Shown here: positions 47,368 through 58,246 of the stretch, one piece after another
Position numbering within the stretch: the stretch's first letter is position 1
Layout of the letters: each line of letters opens with the position of its first letter
Assembly (NCBI RefSeq): GCF_963678635.1
Contig: NC_087063.1
Location: 53,085,074-53,149,073, forward strand
Direction: 5' to 3'
DNA length: 64,000 bases
Origin: Symsagittifera roscoffensis
Lineage: Eukaryota; Xenacoelomorpha; Acoela; Convolutidae
Program-made: the position numbers and the translations under genes
The notes under the pieces: generated by a model
Seen by the model: the letters and a program-made list of their open reading frames with translations, nothing else
Database searches by the model: none
What the model was told of the DNA's origin: nothing

Positions 47368-48078
47368 GAGTCAAATCTTTAAATCAAATCGTATCGAACC
47401 CGAAAAGGGAATGGATAACTTCAACTTGGAATAATTGATGGACCTGGCGGAGGCATATGTAGGACCGATGGTAGATGCGATCTATCGTCGGCTAAAGGAT
47501 CGAGACTTCGCTTTGGAGGACCCAGAGGTAGTGATGAGAGTGATGAGGTGGAGGAACGGGGCTCTCTCAGGGAGTGACTTGTCGAACGAGCCTGGATTGG
47601 GAAGTTCTAGATCTTACCAACCAGGTGAGATGTCTTTGCCCTCCAAGCCCAAGCCTGGGCTGAGGAGAATGCATCAAGAGATGAACAGCGAGGCTGCCTC
47701 GTCTAGTTCACCACTGAGAATAGCTGTGCCACCAAAGAGGGCGAGAGTAGAGCAGGAGCTTTCAAACGATCTTTCGTGACTCATCGGAATGCAGTGACTA
47801 CCGCCGTAAAGAGAATTTCCAGGACAAGTGATTGTAATGGAAGGGAGAAAGAAGAGATGTTGAAGGAAGATTTGGAGAGAAACGTGACGTGGTGCCTTCA
47901 CAATAGCTTCTGCAGGAACAGAGAATCGAACGTGTAAACATTGTAAACAAAGGGTAGAAGAGCAGAAGTGTTGGAGGACTGTTTCCAACAGCGTCAGAAT
48001 AGCTACCGATGTGTTGCAAGACACAGAAACTGAAAGTGCAGAGTCAATGTCGCAGGAGGAGGAGATGGAGCATTGACA
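47368..48078 (+). repeat. Tandem duplication, second unit
   Basis: This is the second copy of the preceding unit, with ATG 47,411 and the same early TAA. It has a further in-frame loss in the SGNH N-terminal region, joining DPEVV to MRVMRWRNGALSG. It has the same fusion joint to the third-ORF C-terminus and ends at ...EEMEH stop. Confidence 0.75.
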
Positions 48079-48895
48079 AATGGCCGGAAGACAAGATGCG
48101 AAAAGAAAGAAAGTTAGAAGAATTCAGAAGTTTTAGAACTTCTTAACGACAAAAAAAAGAGGAAACAGAGAAGTGACGAAAGAGAAGAAGTTAAAACTCA
48201 AAATTGTTTTATATGTGGGACAAAAACTCAAGTGAGAAACTAAGCAACCAAGTTGTAATTGAATACTGAAAGAAAACATTTAGTTGAATTTTGAACATTG
48301 AAGTATTTGCTGCATTTATAAATTTGTATTTTGATTTTAGTTAGTGGCTTTAGAGACAATTACTATTTATTTAGAAAGGCTTGAGTAAAGAGTATATTTA
48401 AATATTCTAGCCTGCATGATTGTTTTTAATCAACTAGGACAACTGATCACTTTGTGGTGACATGAAAGGCTTGGGTAATCTCTCGAAGAGGGAGACTGTT
48501 CCATTGTTCATTCTAACCACAGATTTTCTTAATTTTAATATTCAGGACCAATAACAATTAAAATTTCCGAAGGGAAGAAGCATAGTAGGATAATTTTAGC
48601 TTGTTGGTTGGCAGGACTGTCCTGCAAACTAACACCTTTTAAAACCTAGGAGGAAAAATTTTAAATCAGGCCGTTGACATTGGAAGTCAGAAAAAATGTT
48701 TTATCTTAGGTCATATCCTCAAAGTGCAGATTAGTGAAAGAAATTGGAAGGTTATAGTAGTGTAGTATGATTACATTTATATTCTGCAGTGAGTCGATAT
48801 GACGTGGATAAGAATAATTTCGTGCATTTTGTAAATTCTGTTCGATGACACTGTACCAATTTTACGAACATTGCGAGATTCAATGGGGACATTGA
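48079..48895 (+). other. 3' non-coding region of the plus-strand element
   Basis: About 820 bp of AT-rich sequence lies between the last ORF remnant and the PPT. It is collinear with 52,150-52,979 of copy 3. It contains a perfect palindrome gcaggactgtcctgc at 48,611-48,625, also present in copy 3. No coding potential. Confidence 0.6.
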
Positions 48896-48905
48896 CCGGA
48901 GAGAA
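48896..48905 (+). other. Polypurine tract (PPT) of LTR A element
   Basis: ccggagagaa lies immediately before TGTGACATTCG, the start of the 3' LTR. The upstream context (caatggggacattga) resembles the context before the other PPTs in the window. It is the expected primer site for plus-strand DNA synthesis. Confidence 0.65.
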
Positions 48906-49831
48906 TGTGACATTCGACCACAATGGACGAAAATGCAGATTCGGCAATTTCGAACTGTTAGCAGCTAACCTTCCGAATCGGCAGTTTTGAAGGATTAACA
49001 GTGTTATTGGAACGATTAGTCAAACTGTGAAGCCTAGAATATTCCGGTTTTTCAAATTTTTAAAATTTCGAACGATGAAGTCATACTTCTGAGAAACGTC
49101 AAAATTGTCCATTTTGGAAGAAATCCAAAATAAAACACAACAACAATAGTTGCGACGGCGAGAACAACAATAATCGCGATAAAAAACAACAACGAGAATT
49201 GAACGGACAGCAGAAATAGCAGAGACCGCTCCAAGTTGCAACGATTGTGTCGCTACAATCGTTGCAAGGCCGTTCACAACAACAGTGAAGGGTAGAAAAA
49301 CAGCCTTCCGGAAAGAAGATAAGGGTGTTATTTCCCCGGATTCGGGAATCCGGAGGGGTCTCGGGACTTGAACTGAAAGCCTTTTATATAAACTTTTAGC
49401 TTCCCGATTATGTCCTGAAATGAATTTATTTAAAATCTGAATTCATTTTCCGACGATGAGAAGCTAGGAGTTAGGGGAAAGGGTTGATCCATCTTCGCTG
49501 GAGATGATGATTTTTATCTACTGAACAAAAACAATAGTAATATAAGAAATAGTGATAGCCCTGTTTTTAGGAGTGACCTCGTGGTCTGGGGATACTGAGA
49601 CCCAGCCATGAGCTCCCTAACTTTGCATGTAATTAAGTTAATTTGAGTGTTTTGACCGAAGCCGAAAGCGGTAACGTTTTTGTCGACCCGATGTTAGAAG
49701 GACCACCAAAATCACTGGCTTGAACTGGTAGAGACGGTGAAAAGCATGTAGAACTTAGTTTAGACACAGGCCAGTCGTTTTATAGCTTAGCTTTAATTTC
49801 CGTCGATATGTACTTCCGGGCGAATGTTACA
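48906..49831 (+). mobile_element. LTR family A, 3' LTR of the plus-strand element
   Basis: This LTR is 926 bp, from TGTGACATTCGACC to GGGCGAATGTTACA. It is preceded by a PPT and carries the TATA box (about 49,383) after a tccggaggggtctcgggac motif. It ends within TGTTACA, which is also the end of the inverted LTR B that follows. The two share 7 bp. Confidence 0.78.
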
Positions 49832-50290
49832 AACTCTAGCACTAAGGTAAATAAGGTTTAACTCAAGAAGTTTGCAACCAATTAATTCCAGCAAGGTAAA
49901 TGAGTTTTGACTCGAGAATTGAGTTTTGGAACTGGACCATTGGGATACCAAAGCTATCCACCTTTCCACTGAGGGTTCACTCTAGTCCACCTCTTATTTG
50001 TCTCTGCTTTGTTTGCAATCGCTCTGCTTCCTATCCAGGATAGGACAGCTCTAGTCGTGTTTGATTTATATCTGGAAATTGCGAATAGCAATTTCCCGCT
50101 GCTTTTTTCACTACTCTCCCGCGATTGTAATTCGGTTGTTCTGATCTTGTTTTTTCTGAGATTTTCAATTTTCACGAGAAAGTTGAACATGACAGGCTCA
50201 ATTCGAATTTTTGAAAAATTACATTTCACCCCAAAATTACGTTGTTCGCATTCCTCAAGGTCAAACTTCCAAATATGACCGACTGGCACA
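49825..50290 (-). mobile_element. LTR family B, inverted
   Basis: On the minus strand it runs from TGTGCCAGTCGGTCATATTTGG (50,290) to TTTGTAACA (49,825), 466 bp, with TG...CA ends. It matches 21,266 onward. On the minus strand it is preceded by tccggggagta, a PPT, so it is the 3' LTR of a minus-oriented element. Confidence 0.65.
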
Positions 50291-50730
50291 TACTCCCCGG
50301 ACTCAAGATCGATGTCCTCATTGCCTGTTGCCGTCTGCCAGCGAGTCCCCAGAATGCTGAGTGTTGCTCAAGATACAGTACCAGTGGTCGTGGTCATTTA
50401 CAGAAGTTTGAAGCAGATTTTAACTCTATCTACACCCCAAAATTCACAACCATATAAAATTGTCACACTATCGCTGAACAGCAATCAAAGTTTTCATATA
50501 CCTGCACCTTAAATCTCCGCTTTTGAAGCTAATGATTAGAATTTCTTTTGTCCTATCCAATTGGAAAATTGTCATGCAGCATTTTGATTTATATAATAAT
50601 TATAGCATATTAATAACAATATTTTGTTTCATTAAAATTTCTTTTTCGTGACCTCGAATTTCATCCGAGTTCATACTCGAGCCCCTTTCCTTCACTCTCA
50701 AGACTCAAGAAACCCGCTTTGAGCCCCTTG
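50291..50730 (-). mobile_element. PPT and 3' non-coding stub of the LTR B element
   Basis: The sequence tactccccggactcaagatcg (read in reverse, ...tccggggagta) at 50,291 onward is the PPT of the inverted LTR B. The rest to 50,730 has no coding signal. It ends abruptly where homology to the plus-strand element begins (cgatgaaactttaccc). Confidence 0.45.
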
Positions 50731-52022
50731 CGATGAAACTTTACCCTACTCAGAAATGGACTGGCAAGACCCTGAACAAAGGGAGGTTCTCAAGAACTTG
50801 CAACCGGATCTTCCGTTCACGATACAGACTCGACAGAATGACAGGCCAAGATCCAAGAGGAAATATAACCCTTACGGCGACGACTTTGTAGTGGACAGGA
50901 TAGATCTAAAGAAGATAGTAGAAGAAGTACTAGGTCTAGAAGATATAACTGTGTCACAGAACATTGACATAGTCGATGATCTTGACCAGGAATGGACCGA
51001 GGAACGGTCGAAACCCGAGGTAGAATTCGAGGAGAAGCAAAAGCAATCCTACGAATAAGACTTGACGAATCTGCGTGTCTTGGAATGGCTGAGCGAAATG
51101 ACTTCGGACCCAAAGGAGACCAGTGTCACGATTCAAGATGTAGATCGTGAAAGCATGAAATACAGGAAAACTGAACGAGAAGATCCTTCCTGGGCTGCCC
51201 AGGAGGGGCGACTGCTCATTCCGGCTTCCAACCTCGACTTGATGCCGGTATGCAATCGACGAGGACGTCGATGGATATTTTTGTCCGGGGAGTGGGGGTA
51301 GGACTTACCCACACTGAAAATTTATTAATAAAAAAAATAAGACTATCAAGAGAGACAGGAGATTTAGAAGCGGAAACAGGCGAGGACCTCAGAAACCGGA
51401 CATAAAGAGGGTAGTTGAGTCATATTTTAATTTACCAAATGAATACTCAAGTAGCATAATACTAACAGACAGCGATTTCATACTCACAAATAGAACATGT
51501 GCGATAGCAATCACAGCAGACAAGAGTTTTAACACAGGGTTAGCAGCGGATTTTAAGAGAGAATATAAAAACATAGAATTCCTATGGAAGCAAAGACCAG
51601 GAATAGGGGGCGTATCAGCCTTGCCTCCGGCGGCGTCACAGTTACCGGGGAAGTACTTATGCTTCTTGGTGACGAGGGCGACGGAGAAGCGGCACGTGGA
51701 CCCGGAAAATCGAGTCCTGTCCTTGACGAGATTGAGGGACTTCCTTGTGGAAAGGGAAGTGAAGGAGCTTTCACTTCCATTGTACGATCCGAACGGAGGA
51801 CGACTGCATCCACGGGAGTTGTATGCGCTGATACACGTAATCTTCTCCGATACTAAAATACAAGTATACTTACATAAGAAATATTACTTAAGTATAGGAA
51901 TTTCCAGGACAAGTGAACGTAATGGAAGGGAGAAAGAAGAGATGTTGAAGGAAGATTTGGAGAGAAACGTAACGTTGTGCCTTCACAATAGCTTCTGCAG
52001 GAACAGAGAATCGAACGTGTAA
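50731..52022 (+). pseudogene. Third partial copy: Pol tail, macro domain, third-ORF C-terminus
   Basis: Homology starts abruptly at DETLPY. The linker frame 50,756-51,058 is intact where copies 1 and 2 have lost a T, but it ends in the same TAA as copy 1. The macro domain is open from about 51,389 to 51,897. It continues without a stop into SRTSERNGREKEEM and the third-ORF C-terminus (LERNVTLCLHNSFCRNRESNV). This deletion fusion removes the intercistronic region and all of the SGNH ORF. By eye it is closer to copy 1 than copy 2 is. Confidence 0.72.
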
Positions 52023-52979
52023 ACATTGTAAGCAAAGGCTAGAAGAGCAGAAGTGTTGGAGGACTGCTTCCAACAGCGTCAGAATAACTACCGATGTGTT
52101 GCAAGACACAGAAACTGAAAGTGCAGAGTCAATGTCGCAGGAGGAGAAGATGGAGCTTTGACAAATGGCCGAAAGACAAGATGCGAAAAGAAAGAAAATT
52201 AGAAGAATTTAGAAGTTTTAGAACTTCTAAACGACAAAAAAAAGAGGAAACAGAGAAGTGACGAAAGAGAAGAAGTTAAAACTCAGAATTGTTTTATATG
52301 TGTGACAAAAACTCAAGTGAGAGACTAAGCAACCAGGTTGTAATTGAATACTGAAAGAAAATATTTAGTTGAAGTTTGAACATTAAAGTATTTGCTGCAT
52401 TTATAAATTTGTATTTTGATTTTAGTTAGTGGCTTTAGAGACACTTACTATTTATTTAGAAAGGCTTGAGTAAAGAGTATATTTAAATATTCTAGCCTGC
52501 ATGATTGTTTTTAATCAACTAGGACAACTGATCACTTTGTGGTGTCATGAAAGGCTTGGGTAATCTCTCCAAGAGGGGATTGTTTCATTGTTCTTTCTAA
52601 CCACAGAGTTCCTTAATTTTAATATTCAGGACCAATAACAACTAAAATTTCCGAAGGGAAGAAGCATAGTAGGATAATTTTAGATTGTTGCTTGGCAGGA
52701 CTGTCCTGCAAACTAACACCTTTTAAAACCTAGGAGGAAAAATTTTAAATCAGGGCGTTGACATTGGAAGTCAGAAAAAATGTTTTATCTTAGGTCATAT
52801 CCTCAAAGTGCAGATTGGTGAAAGAAATTGGAAGGCTATAGTAGTGTAGTATGATTACATTTATATTCTGCAGTGAGTCGATATGACGTAGATAAGAATA
52901 ATTTCGTGCATTTTGTAAATTCTGTTCGATGACACTGTACCAATTTTACGAACATTGCGAGATTCAATGGGGACATTGA
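52023..52979 (+). other. 3' non-coding region of the third copy
   Basis: This is collinear with 47,937-48,895, including the gcaggactgtcctgc palindrome near 52,695. No gene is seen. Confidence 0.55.
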
Positions 52980-52989
52980 CCGGGGAGAA
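52980..52989 (+). other. Polypurine tract of the third copy
   Basis: ccggggagaa lies directly before the LTR A start, with the same upstream caatggggacattga as at 48,880. Confidence 0.65.
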
Positions 52990-53814
52990 TGTGACATTCG
53001 ACCAGAATGCACGAAAATGCAGTTTCGGCAATTTCGAATTGTTAGCAGCTAACCTTTCGAAGCGGCAGTTTTGAAGGATTACCAGTGTTATTGGAACGAT
53101 TAGTCAAACTGTAAAGGCTAGAATTTTCTGGTATTTCTTCAAATTTTTAAAATTTCGAACAATTTTCTGAGAAAGGTCGAAATCCAAAATAAAACACAAC
53201 AACAATAGTTGCGACGGCGAGAACAACAATAATCGCAATAAAAACAACAACGAGAATTGAACGGACAGAAGAAATAGCAGAGACCGCTCCGAGTTGCAAC
53301 GATTGTGTCGCTACAATCGTTGCAAGGCCGTTCACAACAACGGTGAAGGGTAGAAAAACAGCCTTCCGGAAAGAAGATAAGGGTCTTATTTCCCCGGATT
53401 CGGGAATCCGGAGGGGTCTCGGGACTTGAACTGAAAGCCTTTTATATAAACTTTTAGCTTCCCGATTATGTCCCGAGAAATGAATTTATTTAACATCTGA
53501 ATTCATTTTCCGACGATGAGAAGCTAGGTGTTAGGGGAAAGGGTTGATCCATCTTCGCTGGAGATGATGATTATTATCTACTGAACAAAAACAATAGTAA
53601 TATAAGAAATAGTGATAGCCCTGTTTTTAGGAGTGACTTCGTGGTCTGGGGATACTGAGACCCAGCCATGAGCTCCCTAACTTTGCATGTATTTAAGTTA
53701 ATTTGAGTGTTTTGACCGAAGACGAAAGCAGTAACGTTTTTGTCGACCCGATGTTAGAAAGACCACCAAAAGAACTGGCTTTGGTAGAGACGGTGAAAAG
53801 CATGTAGAGCTTAG
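52990..53814 (+). mobile_element. LTR family A, cut by insertion of LTR C element
   Basis: It starts TGTGACATTCGACC and follows LTR A, including the TATA box near 53,443, up to gtagagcttag. The last 70 bp or so expected are absent. The next base begins LTR C. This is most simply an LTR A interrupted by the minus-strand element. Confidence 0.7.
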
Positions 53815-54694
53815 TGTAACATTCGCCCAAAAATCACACAGCGACGGAGCGTAGAAAAGGTACCTATTAACGACTGGCAGGCGTCAGTTACCTTAATTCT
53901 ACTCGTTTTTCACCGTCTCGACCTTGCCAGTTGATTTTCTGGTCTGTCTAGGGCAAGGTGAAAAGTTACCATTTTTAGGCCATCAGTCAAACGACTTTTG
54001 ATCAGCTTTCGTTTACATGCGAACACAACCACATAGCTGAGTCTCGGATCCTCAGACTACGTGATTGTCATTAAAAACACGGCTCGAACAACCTATTTTT
54101 ATATGTTTTTGTGTGACAGTTTTATATTAAATCCAATGGAGATGGATTGACCCTTTCCCTTTTCTAGCTACTCATGCTCTGAAATATTAAATAATAACGG
54201 TGTTAATTAAGATCTATGACATTATAGCAGCTATATAGTCAGTCTATACAGTCCCTTCACATAGACAGTCTCTGGGGGACCAAGCCTCCGCTCCCGTAAT
54301 ATTCTTGAGATAACACTCTTATCTCTTATATTTCGTGTCCCGGGAGGGTTCCGTGGTATTTTTCTTCCCCCACTGAAGCCTCCTTCTCCACAAATTTCCG
54401 TCGCTAAGGTTCTTATCGTGTGTTATTGCCACGATAAGAGGCTTCATATTTTTTGTCTCAGATACGACTGTTCTTCACAATCTCTGGCGTCGTTGTGTAT
54501 TTCGTCTTTTTTATTCAAAATGGCCGTCTTTTCTCTATTTCTCAGAAATGTTCTTCTTCCAATCGAAATTTTAAAAATAAAAATTCTAGAACATTCTGAC
54601 CCTCCGTCGCAACACTTTTTTGTTCATAAGGCCTTTAGTCACTCTTTTTTATGTCGCCGGAAGGTTGTGCTGTGTCATCTGGCAGAATGGCACA
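53815..54694 (-). mobile_element. LTR family C, 3' LTR of the minus-strand element
   Basis: It is 880 bp; on the minus strand it runs from TGTGCCATTCTGCC to GGGCGAATGTTACA. TG...CA ends and a PPT immediately upstream (plus 54,695-54,706) define it. It resembles LTR A in its 3' end, in the cttttcaccgtctc-like segment and in the palindrome near 54,035-54,060. A TATA-like aatataag lies near 54,327 on the minus strand. An open stretch inside it (54,418-54,807) is not considered coding. Confidence 0.75.
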
Positions 54695-54706
54695 TACTCC
54701 CCGGAC
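54695..54706 (-). other. Polypurine tract of the minus-strand element
   Basis: On the minus strand, gtccggggagta stands directly before the LTR start TGTGCC. The preceding context, gacattgatggagacttgtc, closely matches an internal site in the macro ORF near 59,336. Confidence 0.7.
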
Positions 54707-55442
54707 AAGTCTCCATCAATGTCCCTATTGATCGCATAACACCGGGTTATCGTCAAGTAGTTATCCAGTTTTCTGTAATCAATCTTACAAATCGCATAAG
54801 AAAATGAAATTTATCTACTCCACCTCAACTCACTACATGTTCACAAATGGCATCGTACTACATCTCACTGCCTTTCAACATTTTCACAAAATTTGCACCA
54901 TGAGGAGTGTCCTAGATAAAATTTCTTTTCTGACTACTTACGTCGTCTTGCCATAAAACTTCTTTTCGCTCTTTGTGATTAAAAAGTGGGACGTGGCACG
55001 GCCACGCACCCGTTAAAATTAACTTAACTTCACTCACCAAGTATAATCAGTCATCTATGCGGTCCTTTCAATATTAAAACTAAGAAACTCTGTGGCTAGG
55101 AAAGTTGTTGAGTTACCCACCCTTCTCGAGCGAGTTCACTCAAACTTACCATGTCGCCACACAGTGAATTTGTGTCTTACACAGGTTAAAAACTTCAGTC
55201 GTGAATAAATAGGTAAATATACTCACCTATGTTCCTTATATACATACATAGATAGTAGTAACTAAAATCAATAATTTCAACAATTTTAACAATTTCAACC
55301 TTTTCAAAGTTTGGTCTGACCAAACTAGATCAAAACAAAAAGTTTAACAAGTTCAATAATCAAAACTTGGTTGATTTGTTCAAGTTTTTACACACAAAGA
55401 CAATCAAGTTTTTTCTCCTTCTCTTCTCTTCTTTGGTCATCT
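54707..55442 (-). other. 3' non-coding region of the minus-strand element
   Basis: About 735 bp lies between the third ORF's stop and the PPT. It is AT-rich, with runs such as aatttcaacaattttaac. No coding potential was accepted here. Confidence 0.5.
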
Positions 55443-56549
55443 TCATTCCATCATTTCTCCATCCTGATGTTCAGCGTCACTGTCTTCCAGGACTTTCTCT
55501 AACATGTCCAGAGAGTTGCGGGCCGTGCCCCAACCCTCCTGTTCCAGCAGCCTCGGTTTGCAACAAGGTAGCAAGTCCACATTCACCTTCTGGTCCCGGT
55601 TCCTGCAAAAGCTGTTGTGAAGACATAGGCTCACGTTTCGTTCTAGGTCAGCTCTTAAGACCTCTTTCTTCTCCTCTTCAGTAACACAAGGCGTTCCAGC
55701 TACCCGCTTCACCGCTGTGGTGACCGCGTTTCTGTGCGTCAAGAATGCTCGTTTATAGGCTCCTGGTCCTATATCTAGCTGGAAAGATTGATAGGCTTCC
55801 GTGTTCCTTGACATGTGACGCTTCGCGCGTTCGTACATCCAAGATGTCATCACTGCACGGAACCAAGGCATCAATCTTTGCCTTGACCCTATTCTTTCAA
55901 TGGCTTTAGGTATCCTCAGAACCTTGCAGGTGGCTCTGAAAAGATCCAATTCATGACTCATCTTCGCGTTGATCAACTGCTCAGGAGTCGGCACGGCCGT
56001 CTCCTGCTGACTTGTGTCCGCGTTAGCCTCCAACCATCTCACTGCTAGCATGGCGCTAACCACCACGATTGACACTTGTTGATTCTGATCGGGCAACCCC
56101 GTGGAGTACAATTCCTCCACGTCCCATACTAGGATCAGATTCCCGCGTTTGGGGTACCACAACGTCTGCGCCAAGCAGTGGCAAGGATATTCCCCATGGA
56201 TCCTCACTATGTTCCTTCGGGTCCGATACCCTGAGGCTCCCAGCAACGGTTCCACCTCCATCAGAATTCTATGTAAGTCGTCTTTTTCTTCTATTGTGGG
56301 GAATTCAGTGGGTAAGGCTCCACTCGCTTTCTGTTTCTGGAACTCACTCACATTGCCTTCGTTCAGTCTCATGAACTCTTCACCCACAACGTCTTGCAAC
56401 TCGCTTTCGGACCTCTTCGGGACTGCCCGAAAGATCTTTGCCAACAAGTCATATGACCTCTCCGACATCCTGGCTAACCTCACGCACTTTGGCACAGAGA
56501 AAAGCTGGTCAACCAACACTTGTTGCGTCCTAGCATCCATCACTACCAT
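55443..56549 (-). CDS. Third accessory ORF of the retroelement, unknown function (368 aa)
   Basis: This is an open frame of 368 codons from MVVMDARTQQVLVDQL to DGEMME. It appears mostly helical and soluble, with no signal peptide or membrane segment. The last third is Cys- and charge-rich (LERNVSLCLHNSFCRNR, then LLPCCKPRLLEQEGWG) and is the only part retained in the plus-strand copies, twice as deletion fusions. I do not recognise a family. It lies 110 bp downstream of the SGNH ORF on the same strand, so it must be expressed from a spliced, bicistronic or subgenomic RNA. It could be structural (Gag- or Env-like in position) but shows no Env hallmarks. The start could lie slightly elsewhere. 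Confidence 0.72.
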   Translation of the reverse strand: MVVMDARTQQVLVDQLFSVPKCVRLARMSERSYDLLAKIFRAVPKRSESELQDVVGEEFMRLNEGNVSEFQKQKASGALPTEFPTIEEKDDLHRILMEVEPLLGASGYRTRRNIVRIHGEYPCHCLAQTLWYPKRGNLILVWDVEELYSTGLPDQNQQVSIVVVSAMLAVRWLEANADTSQQETAVPTPEQLINAKMSHELDLFRATCKVLRIPKAIERIGSRQRLMPWFRAVMTSWMYERAKRHMSRNTEAYQSFQLDIGPGAYKRAFLTHRNAVTTAVKRVAGTPCVTEEEKKEVLRADLERNVSLCLHNSFCRNRDQKVNVDLLPCCKPRLLEQEGWGTARNSLDMLEKVLEDSDAEHQDGEMME

Positions 56550-56659
56550 GTGCGTAGGCTACTTGCTATTACAATATGGCGCGGAGCTTGAACCCACCAT
56601 ATATTTTGAACCAGTAGGTCTGTGATAGGCTTCACTATCCTTCAGATTCATTTCGTTTT

Positions 56660-58246
56660 CTAGAGCTTCTCGCCAGGGTTGTTCCTCACCAAACTGCGGG
56701 TCATTTCATTCCACCGCGTCACGTTGCCATTCATGAAATCTGCAGCTATGGTGCCCACCAAAGGATTTGGTGGTATCGTGCACAAGATCACGAGCTTGGA
56801 TCTGTACTTTTCTTTCAATTCGTTCAGGAGACACACCAATAGAGGTTCCCACTTGTTCTCCGGAGTCACGGGGGCTCTCGAGACGTCATTGGTCCCCAGC
56901 ATTATTATTAATGTATCCAGATGATCCTCGCTCTGGAATTCCATCATTTTGATGACCTGAGCCACTGAGGCTCCTCCAAAGGACAGAATGGTAGTCTGAC
57001 CATAGACGAAGATCTCATTCAGATCTCTCACCAAACTGTCTCCAATGATCAAATGGCGACTCCCTGGGGGAATTACCTGGTCGTTCGTGGCGGGGTTCCA
57101 GCTCATGTCATTCAGGCAGGCTCGAGGATGCTCAGCTGGCACTTGCGTGAACTGATGACGTGCCATCAGATTCTTCCTGATGTCTACCACGCGAGACTTC
57201 TCAAAGACTCCACCAGGCGCAGAACACGCTATCGTGTGGGTTGTTCGCTCCGAGCTATTTGATGAATGATCACGACGTTGGGAAGGAACGATCCTAACCA
57301 GTGTCCGCTCAGTGCCTCTGTTGATCTCATCCATCGTGGCTCTGGCCACTTGGTTAAATGATTCCTGAAATTGAGGAGCTAGATAGGTGTCAGAAGGGTC
57401 TGGTATCGTGAACCTCTGACTCGAAGCAGACGGTCGTGTCTGCTGAGGAGCCTCGGGCCTCCTTGATGCACGCAAATCCAGAACCTCAGGTCCTCTCGAT
57501 GCGCACAGCTCCTGCGCTGTCGTCCTGGGGCGTGTGTCGTTGGATCCCTCCGAGGATCTCATGCTCGTCAGGATTTCCGGTGACACTTGGCTCACCTTTG
57601 CCATATACAGCTCCTTCAGGTGCTTTATTTCATCCTCCTTATAAGCCACCTGCAGATCTTCGTACTTCTTCTTCCATTCGTCCCTCTCTCGAGCTATTGC
57701 CCTATACTCCTGGAGTTTGGCACACAGCTCGCTCTGATCTTTCTCCTTCTTTTCCAGCGTCTCGATCGTCTCTGACGTCTGGATCTCTATCTCGCTCACT
57801 CTCACTTTCTTCAAAGGAGGAGCAGCTGTAGGAGAGTCGACCGAGTGTGACGGGCCTGGCCCATCACGTTGTCTCTTCGCTCCAATGAGTGGCTGCGCAG
57901 GTTGGACAGGTAAGGGCATCTCACCTAGCCGGTGGTCCCTTTGTTCACCTAGTCCTGGCTCACGAGCCAGGTCGTGGCCAGACATTTCTCCACGCCTCCA
58001 TCTCATCAATCGGTTTCGGTCTCTCTCGGCGGTCCCGAACTCACCGAAGGCCAACATCAACACGACTTCTGTAGGGCGATTCCCTCGACCCTCTCTTCCT
58101 AGTGCATTGAGGAGTGCGACCACGAACATCGCCAACCCCGGGTCTTCTCGTGTGAAATCACAATCGATCAGCCGCTGATAGATCTCGTCTAGAGTCGCTC
58201 CTAGACTCGCTGAGAGGAATTCCATGAGTTCGTTCGTGTCACCCAT
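56660..58246 (-). CDS. SGNH (GDSL) hydrolase-like protein with coiled coil (528 aa)
   Basis: It starts at ATG 58,246 (MGDTNELMEFLSASLG). Residues 1-115 form a helical domain also kept in all plus-strand copies. A basic patch PPLKKVRV (about 145-152) could be a nuclear signal, and about 155-220 is coiled coil. The C-terminal domain has the SGNH blocks: IIGDSLVRD with Ser404, FGGAS (block II Gly), and GTND at 451-454 (block III, Asn453). The frame stops after RNNPGEKL, before the catalytic D-x-x-H of block V. A +1 frame continues for about 40 codons, so a frameshift near 56,675 may have removed it. SGNH enzymes hydrolyse esters; similar domains are known in some LINE ORF1 proteins and some rotifer LTR elements. 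Confidence 0.78.
   Translation of the reverse strand: MGDTNELMEFLSASLGATLDEIYQRLIDCDFTREDPGLAMFVVALLNALGREGRGNRPTEVVLMLAFGEFGTAERDRNRLMRWRRGEMSGHDLAREPGLGEQRDHRLGEMPLPVQPAQPLIGAKRQRDGPGPSHSVDSPTAAPPLKKVRVSEIEIQTSETIETLEKKEKDQSELCAKLQEYRAIARERDEWKKKYEDLQVAYKEDEIKHLKELYMAKVSQVSPEILTSMRSSEGSNDTRPRTTAQELCASRGPEVLDLRASRRPEAPQQTRPSASSQRFTIPDPSDTYLAPQFQESFNQVARATMDEINRGTERTLVRIVPSQRRDHSSNSSERTTHTIACSAPGGVFEKSRVVDIRKNLMARHQFTQVPAEHPRACLNDMSWNPATNDQVIPPGSRHLIIGDSLVRDLNEIFVYGQTTILSFGGASVAQVIKMMEFQSEDHLDTLIIMLGTNDVSRAPVTPENKWEPLLVCLLNELKEKYRSKLVILCTIPPNPLVGTIAADFMNGNVTRWNEMTRSLVRNNPGEKL

Noticed and set aside
49825-50290. Complete minus-strand element behind LTR B
   Set aside because: Only the PPT and about 440 bp of non-coding sequence follow before homology to the plus-strand element begins. 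No LTR B-associated coding region is in the window.
54418-54807. 129-codon plus-strand open stretch across LTR C
   Set aside because: It lies within the LTR and crosses the PPT, antisense to the element. No protein-like features.
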